Positions 1-9,772 of a stretch of DNA of 64,000 nucleotides are shown here, piece after piece. Source of the stretch: Bacteroidales bacterium UBA7009 (GTDB lineage: Bacteria; Bacteroidota; Bacteroidia; Bacteroidales; Paludibacteraceae). A program made the translations under genes and the position numbers. The notes under the pieces were generated by a model that did no database searches, was not told where the DNA came from, and saw only the letters and a program-made list of their open reading frames with translations. Numbering within the stretch: position 1 is the stretch's first letter; every line of letters starts with the position of its first letter. The stretch is taken from NCBI GenBank assembly GCA_002449665.1, contig DJXH01000027.1:128493-192492 (forward strand). The letters are read 5' to 3'.

Positions 1-503
1 AGATGACCCACGGCTTTGACGACCAAGGCTGCCTCTTTGACAAGGACGGCAACCTCAACAACTGGTGGACAGCCGAAGACAAAGCCCGCTTTGACGAGCG
101 TACCGCCGTTATGCGCGACTACTTTGACAACATTGAAGTCGCCCCGGGCGTGCACGCCAACGGCGCATTCACCCTCGGCGAGAATATTGCCGACCACGGA
201 GGACTGCAAATTTCCTATCAGGCTTTCACCACCGCTATGCTTGCTAAAGGCATAGACCCGCTAAAAGCCGACGGCAACGACTTTAGTCCGGCACAGCGGT
301 TCTTCCTCGCCTACGCCAACGTGTGGGCAAACAATATCCGCGACGAGGAGGTGCTGCAACGCACCAAGTCCGACCCTCACTCGCTCGGTCGTTGGCGCGT
401 CAACGGCGCACTGCCTCACATAGGCGCGTGGTATGAGGCTTGGCAGGTAACGGAAGATAGTCCGCTCTATCTCGCCCCCGACAAGCGCGTAAGTATCTGG
501 TAA
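1..503 (+). CDS. M13 family (neprilysin/PepO-like) metallopeptidase, 3' part only
   Basis: This is the C-terminal 166 residues of a zinc endopeptidase; the gene starts left of the window. The first visible residues are M-T-H, and the His at residue 3 fits the last His of the HExxH zinc site followed by GFDDQG, as in M13 enzymes. GENIADHGG at 59-67 supplies the third zinc ligand (Glu60) and the conserved Asp64. The closing block RVNGALPHIGAWYEAW (132-147) is the usual M13 C-terminus. Family members are secreted or membrane-anchored oligopeptidases, but the N-terminal signal lies outside the window. The family assignment is firm; the substrate is unknown. Confidence 0.93.
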   Translation, partial: MTHGFDDQGCLFDKDGNLNNWWTAEDKARFDERTAVMRDYFDNIEVAPGVHANGAFTLGENIADHGGLQISYQAFTTAMLAKGIDPLKADGNDFSPAQRFFLAYANVWANNIRDEEVLQRTKSDPHSLGRWRVNGALPHIGAWYEAWQVTEDSPLYLAPDKRVSIW

Positions 504-534
504 CATATTAACTGTCATCTTATCCCGCAACATA

Positions 535-2124
535 ATGAAAACGACTGTTTTTCTTACGGGTGCTACGGGTGTAATGGGTTTTTCGGGACTGACGGAACTG
601 CTCCGTTATCCCGAAAAATACCATATCCGTGTTTTAGCCCGTCCGAGCAAAAAAAACAAACAACTGCTTGCCCCCTATATGGGGCAGTTAGACATAATCT
701 GGGGCAACCTCACCCGCTATGAGGATGTGCTTCGCGGTGTTGCAGGGTCGGATATAGTGCTTCACGTTGGCGGTATGGTGTCCCCCGCTGCCGACTACCG
801 ACCCCAAACCACTCTTGTTACTAACATTTCAGCCGCGCTTAATGTCCGCCGTGCCGTGCTTGAGCAGCCAATAGACCGACAGCCGAAGGTGGTCTATATA
901 GGCTCCGTGGCGCAAATGGGCGACAGGCGCGAACCTCTGCATTTCGGCAGGGCGGGCGACCCCATAGCCGTCAGTCCGTATGACCACTATGGTATCACCA
1001 AAGCCGTGGCAGAACGCATACTGACCGACTCGCCCATACGTCGCTGGGTGAGCCTTCGTCAGTCGGGCATACTCCACTCGGGTATTCTCAATAACTTCGA
1101 CCCTATTATGTTCCACGTCCCCATAAACGGCGTGCTTGAGTGGGCAACGGTGGAGGACAGCGGGCGACTGCTTGAGCGCGTATGCCGTAGCGAAGTGCCG
1201 GACGAGTTCTGGTGCAACTACTATAACATCTCTTCCGGCGCGGACTACCGGCTCACCAACTACCGCTTTGAGCAACTGCTGCTCCGCGCTATAGGCTGCC
1301 CCGAGCCGGAGAAGATGTTTGAAACGCGCTGGTTCGCCACCCGCAATTTCCATGGAATGTACTACCTCGACTCCGACCGGCTCGAAGACTATCTGCATTT
1401 TCGTGCCAACATCCCTGTTAAAGACTATTTTGAAGGCTTGAGCCGAAGTCCCAAACTGCCTTTGCTCATTCGCTTTGCTGCCAAGACACGCATTGCCAAA
1501 CTCTTCCCGCATGTAGTAAAAGCCGTGATGCGGCACGTAGCAAACACTCCCATCCACGGTACACAGCGATGGATAAAAGATGCTCTGTCCGCTGACGACA
1601 ACACTCGCCGCAAAGCCCTACAACGTATAGCCGCTTACTATGGCTCTGTGGAAAACTATAAAGCCATACCCGACTGGAACCGTTTCGGTGCCGGAGAAGT
1701 GAAAAACCAAGCCGTCGTTCTCTCCCACGGCTACGACGAGAGTAAGCCCGCAGCCGAACTTGGTATAGACGATATGCGTGCTGCAGCAGAGTACAGAGGG
1801 GGCAGGTGCCTGAGCAAGACTATGCAAAAAGGCGACCTTACTACGCCGCTTGAGTGGCAGTGCGCCTCGGGACATACGTTCAAGGCTTCGCCGAGACTCA
1901 TACTGCTCGGCGGACACTGGTGCCCCGAGTGTTTCCCCTATCCATATAAAAACGGAGATATAGAAGGCTTGGCTCAAACAGGCATCCCTACGTACCATCG
2001 TCCGTGGCAGTGGGACAAAGAGGCAAGGCTTAATCCCTTCTTCGGCTCACTCTGGCTGCCGCTGCACGGTAAAGAAGAAAACAATATCTATTCCGCCGAC
2101 ATATTCAACGGTTGGGAGAAATAA
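535..2124 (+). CDS. NAD-dependent epimerase/dehydratase family protein with C-terminal zinc-ribbon-like domain
   Basis: A 529-residue protein. Residues 1-330 form an extended short-chain dehydrogenase fold: the Rossmann motif TGATGVMG is at 8-15, Ser124 is in the GSVAQMG strand, and the catalytic pair YxxxK is Tyr152-Lys156 (YGITK). It therefore probably acts on a nucleotide-linked or other sugar-like substrate with NAD(P). Beyond residue 400 the fold ends, and about residues 441-465 carry a WQC..GH...CPEC pattern resembling a zinc ribbon. That fusion is unusual for plain sugar epimerases. There is no signal peptide, so it is cytoplasmic. It lies 31 nt after the M13 gene and 12 nt before ybeY, so co-transcription with ybeY is likely. 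Substrate not inferred. Confidence 0.82.
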   Translation: MKTTVFLTGATGVMGFSGLTELLRYPEKYHIRVLARPSKKNKQLLAPYMGQLDIIWGNLTRYEDVLRGVAGSDIVLHVGGMVSPAADYRPQTTLVTNISAALNVRRAVLEQPIDRQPKVVYIGSVAQMGDRREPLHFGRAGDPIAVSPYDHYGITKAVAERILTDSPIRRWVSLRQSGILHSGILNNFDPIMFHVPINGVLEWATVEDSGRLLERVCRSEVPDEFWCNYYNISSGADYRLTNYRFEQLLLRAIGCPEPEKMFETRWFATRNFHGMYYLDSDRLEDYLHFRANIPVKDYFEGLSRSPKLPLLIRFAAKTRIAKLFPHVVKAVMRHVANTPIHGTQRWIKDALSADDNTRRKALQRIAAYYGSVENYKAIPDWNRFGAGEVKNQAVVLSHGYDESKPAAELGIDDMRAAAEYRGGRCLSKTMQKGDLTTPLEWQCASGHTFKASPRLILLGGHWCPECFPYPYKNGDIEGLAQTGIPTYHRPWQWDKEARLNPFFGSLWLPLHGKEENNIYSADIFNGWEK

Positions 2125-2136
2125 AAACACAAGACT

Positions 2137-2562
2137 ATGATAAATTTTATAACCCACGGCATTGATATGCCACAACTTATAATCACTCGCAAGTCCGTGC
2201 TTGTGCAGTGGATAGGCTCCGTGGCTGCCGACTACGGCTTTGGTGTCGGCAACATCAACTATATACTCTGTACCGATGAGGAAATCCTGCAAACCAACCG
2301 CGAGTTCCTCTCACACGACTACTATACCGATGTCATCACCTTCGACTATACCACTCGCTCCGTGCTGAACGGAGATATATTTATATCTCTTGATACGGTG
2401 CGCAGTAATGCCGAAAGTCTTGGTGTTGGCTTTGACGAAGAACTATGCCGTATTCTTATTCACGGCGTATTGCACCTCACAGGACAGGCTGACAAGACCC
2501 CAGACACCCGCGTCGAGATGACCCGAAAGGAGAACCTCGCTCTAAGCAAACGGCATTTCTAA
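2137..2562 (+). CDS. ybeY: Endoribonuclease YbeY (rRNA maturation factor)
   Basis: A 141-residue metal-dependent single-strand RNase involved in 16S rRNA 3'-end maturation and ribosome quality control. The active-site block HGVLHLTGQADK gives the two conserved His ligands. As usual for Bacteroidetes, the third ligand position is in a QADK context rather than the GYDH of proteobacterial YbeY. Upstream, the D-x-I-T-F-D segment (VITFDYTTRS) matches the family. Length is normal. Translation may start here or at the in-frame ATG at 2167; the first is taken because it keeps the first beta-strand. The 102 bp after the stop hold no recognisable gene. Confidence 0.93.
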   Translation: MINFITHGIDMPQLIITRKSVLVQWIGSVAADYGFGVGNINYILCTDEEILQTNREFLSHDYYTDVITFDYTTRSVLNGDIFISLDTVRSNAESLGVGFDEELCRILIHGVLHLTGQADKTPDTRVEMTRKENLALSKRHF

Positions 2563-2664
2563 TCCAGGTTTATCCCGCTTTGTGATATACTTGGATTAAG
2601 GCGTATGGTTTCTCGCCGAAGATGACCGAATCAGAGTGCGTGGCGGAGTTGCTTGACTTGGCAG

Positions 2665-3897
2665 TTAGTGGAAGAACAGGTAGCCTAACAGTATGGCGGA
2701 GGCAAGACCGAAGAAGTCGGCTATCAGCGAGCAGACTACGGCATAACGCACGTTCTTTATCTTAACGCTCCCGAAATAGACTGCAAGTATGTAGAATGTT
2801 GTATCAGTAGAGCCTTGCACAATGCTTACCACACGTCCCACGAAACTGTCCACGCCGTAGTGTGTCATAGCCTCCACCATCATTCCCCTCGCTCCGCTGC
2901 CGGAGAGCGGGCGCATTAGAGCCGTAGGCAGAGCCGGTACAAAATCCGTATTGATGCCTATCAGCCCTAAAAGCCATCCTATGCCGTTCACTATATAGTC
3001 CATCCCCCCCGCCGCGCGGAACATACCCACTGCCACGAGTATGGCTATCAGGTACGGTATGATGCCTATGGCAGTCTGAAAACCGTCTTTCGCGCCGTCG
3101 ATAAAAGCATCATAGACATTCACTTTCTTTACCATCCCCGCAATGATAAACCAACATATCACGCCGAGCAGAAGTATGGCTGCAAGTGCGGCGGAGTAGG
3201 TGTTGAGTTTGTCCTGCGGCAGCATCATTGCTCCCCATATAAGCAGACCTACGAAGAGGGTCAGTCCGCCGAGCGAAAGCAGCAGCACCGGCTGAAAAAG
3301 GTTGATTTTCTGCGCTATGGCAACGCTTATTATTCCGGCCATAGCGGCGCAGTAGGTAGAGATGAGTATGGGCAGGAAGACGTCGGCGGGATTGGCTGCG
3401 CCGAGTTGAGCACGATAGGTCATTATGCTCACCGGTACGAGTGTCAGTCCGCTCGTTACAAGCACCATAAACATTATCATCGGGTTGCTCGCTGTGTCTT
3501 TTTTCGGGTTGGTCTCCTGCATTTCGCGCATAGCCTGCAAGCCGAGAGGAGTGGCGGCATTGTCTATGCCGAGCATAGTGGCTGAGATGTTCATCAGCAT
3601 TGACCCGAAAGCGGGATGACCTTTCTTGAGGTCGGGGAAAAGGCGCGTGAAGAACGGACTTACGGCGCGCGACATAGTGTTTATCACTCCGCCTTTCTCG
3701 CCTATCTTCATTATGCCCATCCACAGACTGAGTACCCCCGTCAGACCGATTGAAATCTCAAAGCCGGTCTTGGCACTTGAGAAAGTGGAGTCAAGTATGG
3801 CGGAGAGAACCGTACTCTCGCCCGATATGCAAAAACTGACAATGCCTATCACTACCGACAGCAGTATAAGTCCTATCCAGATATAATTGAGAACCAT
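2665..3897 (-). CDS. Nucleoside-recognition (Gate) domain protein, SpmA-SpmB fusion type
   Basis: A 410-residue polytopic membrane protein. It carries two Gate/nucleoside-recognition modules in tandem, corresponding to spore maturation proteins A and B that are separate genes in Firmicutes. The first half contains the NISATMLGIDNAATPLGLQAM segment typical of SpmA, and the second half the PLSGSGARGMM and SIVQGSTDTTFY segments typical of SpmB. Bacteroidetes do not sporulate; the fused form is a standard housekeeping gene there with no proven transport substrate. It follows the DUF4270 gene by 4 nt in the same leftward operon. Confidence 0.88.
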   Translation of the reverse strand: MVLNYIWIGLILLSVVIGIVSFCISGESTVLSAILDSTFSSAKTGFEISIGLTGVLSLWMGIMKIGEKGGVINTMSRAVSPFFTRLFPDLKKGHPAFGSMLMNISATMLGIDNAATPLGLQAMREMQETNPKKDTASNPMIMFMVLVTSGLTLVPVSIMTYRAQLGAANPADVFLPILISTYCAAMAGIISVAIAQKINLFQPVLLLSLGGLTLFVGLLIWGAMMLPQDKLNTYSAALAAILLLGVICWFIIAGMVKKVNVYDAFIDGAKDGFQTAIGIIPYLIAILVAVGMFRAAGGMDYIVNGIGWLLGLIGINTDFVPALPTALMRPLSGSGARGMMVEAMTHYGVDSFVGRVVSIVQGSTDTTFYILAVYFGSVKIKNVRYAVVCSLIADFFGLASAILLGYLFFH

Positions 3898-3901
3898 TGT
3901 G

Positions 3902-5332
3902 TTATTGTCCTATTCGTGTGTTGGTAAAGCCGGAGTAGATAATCTCTATATCCATCGGCTTTTTGGTGTTGCCTGCCCCCATAATGCGGGTTGCCGACAC
4001 AGTTTGTTTTACTCTTACTTTTGATATGTATGCATCTGACGATGTTGAACTTACCGTTACGTCCACTGGCACAAGCAGCAGGTTGAGCGTGTCTAATGCC
4101 GTGTCGTGGATAAGGCAGGTGAACATATCCGACATATCAAACTCGTAATATTGCAGGTAGGCTGCGGAGTCGGTGTTATATACGGACGAGAGCGAAGCAA
4201 AGACGGCAGTGGAGTCATCGGGAAGCATACCTTGTACGCACACCTCGTCATATCGTCTCTCGTCTATGAGCATCATTGTGGATGCAGGTGCCGCCGCCTC
4301 GGTCTTGTCTGTATTGCGCACCACGTCTATTCGTAGTTCGGCGCGGTTGATATACTTATGTTTGCGTCCTTTGACGCCCGTGTCTATCATATCCGACACT
4401 TTGTCTGCCGGTACCTTCAGGCGGGTGTACATATATGCGGGCGAAACAATGTAGTTTACTTCTTTGTTGCCGAGTTGAGATGAGTATTTGTCGGCATCGT
4501 TGGTGTAGGTATAGCGTTGTATGGTGGCTACTTCAGAGTTGGCATACAGCACTTTGTAGTCGCTCAAGGTCTTGTATGTTGTCCCCTCGGCTGTAGTGGG
4601 GAAGGTATAGTGGTAGTGGACGGTAAGGCAGATGTTGTTTATATAGACAACCGACGATGAGCCGTAGGTGGATGTGAGGTAAATGCCTTTGAAACTGTCG
4701 CTTAATGATGATACCGAACTGAAACTTTTGATAGCGAACAGGCGGCGAGCCCACTTCTCGTTCAGCCTTATTTTCTCCACTTTGACGTATGATGACAACG
4801 CCGATGAGTAGATGGAGTCGTCGGGCGTTGAGGCGGCAAAGATATGGTCTTGGTCGAAGAGGCGCAGCGAGTCGTTAAGACTGCAAAAACGCTTGACATC
4901 GGTGTCGGAAGAGTAGGTGGAGTCGGTGGAAAGACTCTCTCCGTCAAGTGCGTAAGCCATTATGCCCAAAGGTGCATTGCTGTCGCCGAAATTGCTGCGA
5001 TAGTATATATATAGGCATACGGAATCAAGTTCCGACATATCGGGATAGACCCATCCTTCGGGCGAGGCAAACTGCGTTAGTATGTCTGCTCGGAGCATAC
5101 CATAGTCGCCGAACGTACATTCGCCGAGCAGCAGCGAGTCGGGTGTGGTATATACCGGCGGAGCGTATGCCACCGCTGATGTGATACTGCGCAGGGTGTC
5201 TGCACATACTATCACGTTCTCATTGTCTGTCAGAGCCGCGCTGCCCGCTCTCTCGCTGTCGTCTTTGCAGGCGTTAAACAGCATCAGGGGTAAGCAGACT
5301 GTTATAAAAATCAAGATATTGTTGCGGGTCAT
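3902..5332 (-). CDS. DUF4270 family lipoprotein
   Basis: A 476-residue exported lipoprotein. The N-terminus is short and basic, then hydrophobic, then the lipobox LFNAC with Cys22 as the acylated residue. The remainder is a beta-rich DUF4270-type sequence with repeated strand patterns (RAELRID, YYEFDMSDMF). The family is confined to Bacteroidetes and its function is not established. The chosen start overlaps the upstream GT5-like gene by 59 nt. The only later Met before the lipobox (Met17) would leave almost no signal peptide, so the long overlap is probably real. It is part of the leftward operon GT5-like, DUF4270, SpmAB-like. Confidence 0.87.
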   Translation of the reverse strand: MTRNNILIFITVCLPLMLFNACKDDSERAGSAALTDNENVIVCADTLRSITSAVAYAPPVYTTPDSLLLGECTFGDYGMLRADILTQFASPEGWVYPDMSELDSVCLYIYYRSNFGDSNAPLGIMAYALDGESLSTDSTYSSDTDVKRFCSLNDSLRLFDQDHIFAASTPDDSIYSSALSSYVKVEKIRLNEKWARRLFAIKSFSSVSSLSDSFKGIYLTSTYGSSSVVYINNICLTVHYHYTFPTTAEGTTYKTLSDYKVLYANSEVATIQRYTYTNDADKYSSQLGNKEVNYIVSPAYMYTRLKVPADKVSDMIDTGVKGRKHKYINRAELRIDVVRNTDKTEAAAPASTMMLIDERRYDEVCVQGMLPDDSTAVFASLSSVYNTDSAAYLQYYEFDMSDMFTCLIHDTALDTLNLLLVPVDVTVSSTSSDAYISKVRVKQTVSATRIMGAGNTKKPMDIEIIYSGFTNTRIGQ

Positions 5333-6098
5333 TGTCTGTTGTTTTCATTATGGGTTTGCCGCTCGTCTCCGCGTAGTTGCTCACTCTGGTGTTGATGTTC
5401 CCGCTCGTATAGACTATGGCATCGGAGTTGTCTATGGCAAGTCGCATCAACTCTTCATAGCCTACGGGGAAACCGGCTATACTGCGTACATCGTTCTTGC
5501 GAATACCGTCAATGATGATTTTCTGCGAGAACTTGGTGGAGAACGGCGTTTGGTATGTGTTTTCGTCAAGCGACAATACGATTTTCGACTTGGCAAAGAA
5601 AGGAGTGTCCGAATAGGCTTTCTTTACGTAAAGAGGTACGAGAGCAGACATCCAGCCCGAGCAGTGGATGATATTGGGGGTCCAGCGCAGTTTTCTCACC
5701 GTCTCAAGTACGCTGCGGGAGAAGAAAATGCTGCGTACATCGTTGTCCTCATACTCCTTGCCGTCTGTGTCGGTTATGCCGCGACGCTTGTTGAAAAGGT
5801 CTTCGTTATCAATAAAATATATCTGTATGTGAGCCGATTGTATGCTTGCCACCTTGATGAGCAGAGGGTGGTCGGTATCGTCTATGAGCAGGTTGGTACC
5901 CGACAAGCGAATCACCTCGTGCAGCTGGTTGCGACGCTCGTTTATATCACCGAACTTGGGCATAAAAGTACGGGTCTCATAGCCTTTCGACTGAAACAGT
6001 TCAGGCAACTTCCTGTTAAGCATCCGTATCGGCGTTTCCTCTGCTAAATAGGGGAAAATCTCCTGCGAGACAAAAAGAATACGATTAGGCTCTTTCAT
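5274..6098 (-). CDS. Stand-alone N-terminal domain of glycogen/starch synthase (GT5-like)
   Basis: A 274-residue protein that opens with ILFVSQEIFPYLAEETPI, corresponding to the GT5 ADP-glucose-binding N-terminal Rossmann domain (E. coli GlgA has KTGGLADV here). The Lys-x-Gly-Gly motif is replaced by EETPIRM, and the second GT-B domain is absent, so catalytic glycogen synthesis is doubtful. Bacteroidales commonly encode this short paralogue divergent from panC and upstream of a DUF4270 gene, exactly as here. It could be regulatory or act with a partner; I do not assign a reaction. It is the first gene of the leftward operon ending with the SpmAB-like gene. Confidence 0.85.
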   Translation of the reverse strand: MKEPNRILFVSQEIFPYLAEETPIRMLNRKLPELFQSKGYETRTFMPKFGDINERRNQLHEVIRLSGTNLLIDDTDHPLLIKVASIQSAHIQIYFIDNEDLFNKRRGITDTDGKEYEDNDVRSIFFSRSVLETVRKLRWTPNIIHCSGWMSALVPLYVKKAYSDTPFFAKSKIVLSLDENTYQTPFSTKFSQKIIIDGIRKNDVRSIAGFPVGYEELMRLAIDNSDAIVYTSGNINTRVSNYAETSGKPIMKTTDNDPQQYLDFYNSLLTPDAV

Positions 6099-6241
6099 AT
6101 CAACTCTGTTTTTAGGGGATTTTACTAATGTTTATTTTGGCGAAAAATGTATGCATATTTTTTCCCGCTGCAAAATTACAAAAAAAATATTATATATACA
6201 CACTTTTGGCGCATTTTTTTTCAATTTCTTAAAAAAAGCCG

Positions 6242-6249
6242 TACCTTTG
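6242..6249 (+). promoter_or_regulatory. Probable -7 box for panC
   Basis: TACCTTTG matches the Bacteroidetes primary-sigma -7 consensus TAnnTTTG and lies 44 nt before the panC start. No clean -33 TTTG is visible at the right spacing, so support is moderate. Confidence 0.55.
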
Positions 6250-6293
6250 TCCGATTTTTTGAACAATAAATCGTTTTTTAATCGAATTTTCTT

Positions 6294-7178
6294 ATGCAAG
6301 TCATAACAAAAAAATCGGACATACTTCAAGTGGTTGAAGGTCTGAAAAAAGAGGGAAAGACCATTGGTCTTGTTCCCACTATGGGTGCGCTTCACGCCGG
6401 TCATGCTTCGCTCGTGGAGCGCGCGGTAAAAGACAACGATGTCTGCTTTGTGTCGGTCTTTGTCAATCCCACGCAGTTCAACAACAAAGAAGACCTCGCC
6501 AAGTACCCCCGCACGCTGGAGCGCGATACGGCTCTGCTTACCTCTCTCGGCGCAAGTTATGTCTTTGCTCCCGCCCCCGAGGAGATGTATAGCGAGGAGG
6601 AGATGCAGCAGACTTTTGCTTTCGATTTCGGCGGACTTGATGCCGTTATGGAAGGCAAGATGCGCCCGGGGCATTTCAACGGCGTAGTGCAGGTCGTTAG
6701 TCGGCTGTTTTATCTCGTTCGTCCCGACCGCGCCTATTTCGGCGAAAAAGACTTCCAGCAACTCTGTATCATTCACTACATGGTTGAGCGTTCTGCCCTC
6801 AAAGACACCTTCGGTTCGCTTCAGATAATAGACTGTCCTATCGTCCGCGAGCAGTCGGGCTTGGCTCTCTCGTCTCGCAACGAGCGCCTCTCGGCTGACG
6901 GCAAACGCTTGGCTGTCAATATATCACGTATCTTGTTTGAAAGCAAAGACCGTATATGCAGTGAGCCTTGCAGCTGTGCAGATAGTGAAAGCGCAGTGCT
7001 TACGGAGCAACAGCGCGTTATTGACGAGGTGAATAAGATAGAGGGCTTGGAGGTGGAGTACTATGAGATAGTGGATGCCACAACTCTGCTGCCCGCCCGC
7101 TCTTTCAATAACGCTATCGGCTGTATTACAGTCTGGTGTGAAGGCGTAAGGCTGATAGATAATATAAGGTATAAATAA
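6294..7178 (+). CDS. panC: Pantothenate synthetase
   Basis: A 294-residue cytoplasmic enzyme that condenses pantoate and beta-alanine using ATP, the last step of vitamin B5 synthesis. The nucleotide-binding block VPTMGALHAGH lies at 27-37, with the HxGH-type His pair. FVNPTQFNNKEDL binds pantoate. KMRPGHFNGVVQVVSRLF and the KDFQQL loop are also conserved, as is the late SSRN motif. The divergent neighbour is the GT5-like gene. In many Bacteroidales panC is followed by panD; here the next gene, 3 nt after the stop, is pdxB instead. Confidence 0.97.
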   Translation: MQVITKKSDILQVVEGLKKEGKTIGLVPTMGALHAGHASLVERAVKDNDVCFVSVFVNPTQFNNKEDLAKYPRTLERDTALLTSLGASYVFAPAPEEMYSEEEMQQTFAFDFGGLDAVMEGKMRPGHFNGVVQVVSRLFYLVRPDRAYFGEKDFQQLCIIHYMVERSALKDTFGSLQIIDCPIVREQSGLALSSRNERLSADGKRLAVNISRILFESKDRICSEPCSCADSESAVLTEQQRVIDEVNKIEGLEVEYYEIVDATTLLPARSFNNAIGCITVWCEGVRLIDNIRYK

Positions 7179-7181
7179 GGC

Positions 7182-8195
7182 GTGAAAGTAGCGGTTGACC
7201 GTCATATACCATTTGTCAGGGCTCAGATAGAGGCGTATAACACTGCCCGCTCGGCTGTCGGTGCGGACAACCTTATTGATGCCGAATATATTGAGCCGGA
7301 GGAGTTTACGAGTGAGCGGGTGAGAGACAAAGATGCACTTATTATCCGTACTCGCACTCGTATAGACAGCCGCTTATTGGACGGATCGCGTGTTTGCTTT
7401 GTCGCCACAGCCACCATAGGCTACGACCATATAGACACAGACTATTGTCGCAGGCAGGGCATATTTTGGACAGCCTGCCCGGGCTGCAACTCACAAGCCG
7501 TATGCGACTATATAAAGGAGGCTCTCTCCCTTATCCGCAAGCGGGTAGTCCTGCCACAAAAGCCGGTCTTGGGTATAGTGGGGGTAGGGCATGTAGGCGG
7601 CAAGGTGGCAAGTATGGCAGCCGCAAACGGCTTTGAGGTTTTGCTAAATGACCCGGTAAGGGCAGAGAAAGAGCCTAACCTGTTTGTGCTGCTGGATACG
7701 ATTGTCGAGAACAGCGATATTATAACCTTCCATACTCCGCTGACCAACGACGGCAAATACCCGACCTACCACCTTTGCAATGCCGCTTTTCTTTCCCGCT
7801 GCAAGTCTCAAGCCGTCCTCTTAAACGCGGCAAGAGGTGGAGTGATAGACGAGCAGGCGTTATTGGCGAGCGGTCGCAGGTGCATTATCGACTGCTGGGA
7901 GGGTGAACCCGACATCAACCGCCGTCTGCTTTCAGGCAGTCAGACTTTGGGCGCGACCTGCCATATTGCAGGCTACTCCATAGAAGGGAAAAAGAACGCT
8001 TCGAGGATGTGTCTTGAAGAGTTGGCACGCTTTTTCCGCCTGCCGAAGATATGGAACGAGACAATAGCAGAGACTGAAAAAGCAGGTATGCCGCAGGGCG
8101 ACAGTGCAGAGGGGTGGATAGAAAGGCTGACGGAACAGATGCGAACGCCGCAATCGGACTTTGAGAAAATACGAAAAGCCTATAAACTCCGCTAA
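7182..8195 (+). CDS. pdxB: 4-phosphoerythronate dehydrogenase (vitamin B6 synthesis)
   Basis: A 337-residue D-isomer-specific 2-hydroxyacid dehydrogenase. The NAD-binding [10 protein letters not shown] is at 131-140. The N-terminal substrate domain carries [15 protein letters not shown] and CPGCNSQAV, typical of PdxB rather than SerA. The catalytic Arg sits in NAARGGVID, and the His in CHIAGYS. PdxB oxidises 4-phosphoerythronate in the DXP-dependent pyridoxal phosphate pathway. The start codon is GTG at 7182, 3 nt after the panC stop; no ATG upstream fits. Pairing of two cofactor genes (B5 and B6) implies one transcription unit. Confidence 0.93.
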   Translation: MKVAVDRHIPFVRAQIEAYNTARSAVGADNLIDAEYIEPEEFTSERVRDKDALIIRTRTRIDSRLLDGSRVCFVATATIGYDHIDTDYCRRQGIFWTACPGCNSQAVCDYIKEALSLIRKRVVLPQKPVLGIVGVGHVGGKVASMAAANGFEVLLNDPVRAEKEPNLFVLLDTIVENSDIITFHTPLTNDGKYPTYHLCNAAFLSRCKSQAVLLNAARGGVIDEQALLASGRRCIIDCWEGEPDINRRLLSGSQTLGATCHIAGYSIEGKKNASRMCLEELARFFRLPKIWNETIAETEKAGMPQGDSAEGWIERLTEQMRTPQSDFEKIRKAYKLR

Positions 8196-8233
8196 TTACG
8201 CAAACTACAAAAAATACGAAAACAACGAAATAT

Positions 8234-9739
8234 ATGGCAAATTTTCAAAAACTTACACCACGCAGTGAGGACTACTCACGTTGGTACAACGAACTTGTAG
8301 TAAAAGCCGACCTTGCAGAGCAGTCTGCCGTGCGCGGCTGTATGGTAATCAAGCCCTATGGCTATGCTATATGGGAGAAAATTCAGGCAGAACTTGACCG
8401 CCGCTTTAAGGAAACGGGACACGTCAATGCCTATTTCCCTTTGCTTATACCTAAATCTTTCCTCAGCCGTGAAGCCGAACACGTGGAAGGCTTTGCCAAG
8501 GAGTGCGCCGTCGTTACCCACCACCGCCTCAAGAACGACCCCAACGGCAAAGGCGTAGTGGTTGACCCGGATGCACGACTTGAGGAAGAACTGATTATAC
8601 GTCCCACCTCGGAGACCATTATATGGAGTACGTACAAAAACTGGATATCCTCCTACCGCGACCTGCCTATTCTCTGCAACCAGTGGGCTAACGTTATGCG
8701 TTGGGAGATGCGTACACGCCTTTTCCTCCGTACGGCTGAGTTCCTCTGGCAGGAAGGTCATACCGCCCACGCCACCAAGGAAGAAGCCATAGCCGAGGCG
8801 GAAAAGATGCTCGGCGTATATGCCGAGTTTGCAGAGAACGTGATGGCTATACCCGTAGTCAAAGGCGTGAAGTCGCCCAACGAGCGTTTCGCCGGTGCAC
8901 TTGATACCTACTGCATAGAGGCTATGATGCAGGACGGCAAGGCTCTGCAAGCAGGTACGAGCCATTTTCTCGGTCAGAACTTCGCCAAGTCGTTTGACGT
9001 GCAGTTCCTCTCCAAGGAAAACAAATACGAATACGTATGGGCTACCTCTTGGGGCGTAAGTACACGCCTTATGGGTGCACTCATAATGACCCACTCCGAC
9101 GACAACGGACTTGTGCTGCCGCCGCACCTCGCACCTATTCAGGTAGTGATAGTGCCTATCTTCAAAAAACAGGACGACCTCGACAAACTCCTTGCCGTAC
9201 TCAATCCTCTTGCAGACAACCTCAAAGCCATGGGCATACGCGTGAAAGTGGATACGTCCGACAAACAGACTCCGGGCTTCAAGTTTGCCGACTACGAACT
9301 CAAAGGTGTACCCGTCCGTATCGCTATGGGCGGCAGAGACCTCGAGAATGGCACAATAGAAGTGGCACGCCGCGACACGCTCACTAAAGAGACCATAGCC
9401 TTTGCGGGAGTGGATGGCCATATAGCCGCACTGCTTGAGGAAATACAGAAGAATGTATATATGAAAGCACTCGACTTCCGCCTTGCCAACACACGCGAAG
9501 TGAATAGTTATGAGGAGTTTAAGCGGGAAATACAGAAGGGCGGCTTCTTGCTCTGCCACTGGGACGGAACACCCGAAACGGAAGAGAAAATCAAGGAAGA
9601 AACCAAAGCCACCATACGCTGTATTCCGTCAAAAGACAACGTTCTCTTCAACGGCAGCAACACCATATTCGAGGAAGGACGCTGTATGGTAACCGGCAAG
9701 CCCTCCAAACAGCGCGTGGTCTTCGCCATTGCTTACTAA
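8234..9739 (+). CDS. proS: Prolyl-tRNA synthetase (archaeal/eukaryal-type, short form)
   Basis: A 501-residue class II aminoacyl-tRNA synthetase charging tRNA-Pro. Motif 2-like [16 protein letters not shown] and motif 3-like [21 protein letters not shown] are present, followed by the anticodon-binding domain (VVIVPIFKK...) and the C-terminal zinc-binding-like tail ending in FAIAY. It lacks the editing insertion of the long bacterial form, which fits the archaeal-type ProS carried by Bacteroidetes. It lies 38 nt after pdxB; no separate promoter is evident. Confidence 0.96.
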   Translation: MANFQKLTPRSEDYSRWYNELVVKADLAEQSAVRGCMVIKPYGYAIWEKIQAELDRRFKETGHVNAYFPLLIPKSFLSREAEHVEGFAKECAVVTHHRLKNDPNGKGVVVDPDARLEEELIIRPTSETIIWSTYKNWISSYRDLPILCNQWANVMRWEMRTRLFLRTAEFLWQEGHTAHATKEEAIAEAEKMLGVYAEFAENVMAIPVVKGVKSPNERFAGALDTYCIEAMMQDGKALQAGTSHFLGQNFAKSFDVQFLSKENKYEYVWATSWGVSTRLMGALIMTHSDDNGLVLPPHLAPIQVVIVPIFKKQDDLDKLLAVLNPLADNLKAMGIRVKVDTSDKQTPGFKFADYELKGVPVRIAMGGRDLENGTIEVARRDTLTKETIAFAGVDGHIAALLEEIQKNVYMKALDFRLANTREVNSYEEFKREIQKGGFLLCHWDGTPETEEKIKEETKATIRCIPSKDNVLFNGSNTIFEEGRCMVTGKPSKQRVVFAIAY

Positions 9740-9772
9740 CTGACAGATATTCACCCTCTAATCCCAATCATT

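Noticed and set aside
2556..2596. TAATCCA...TGGATTA inverted repeat after ybeY as a terminator
   Set aside because: Only 7 bp with a 25-nt loop and no T-run on either side.
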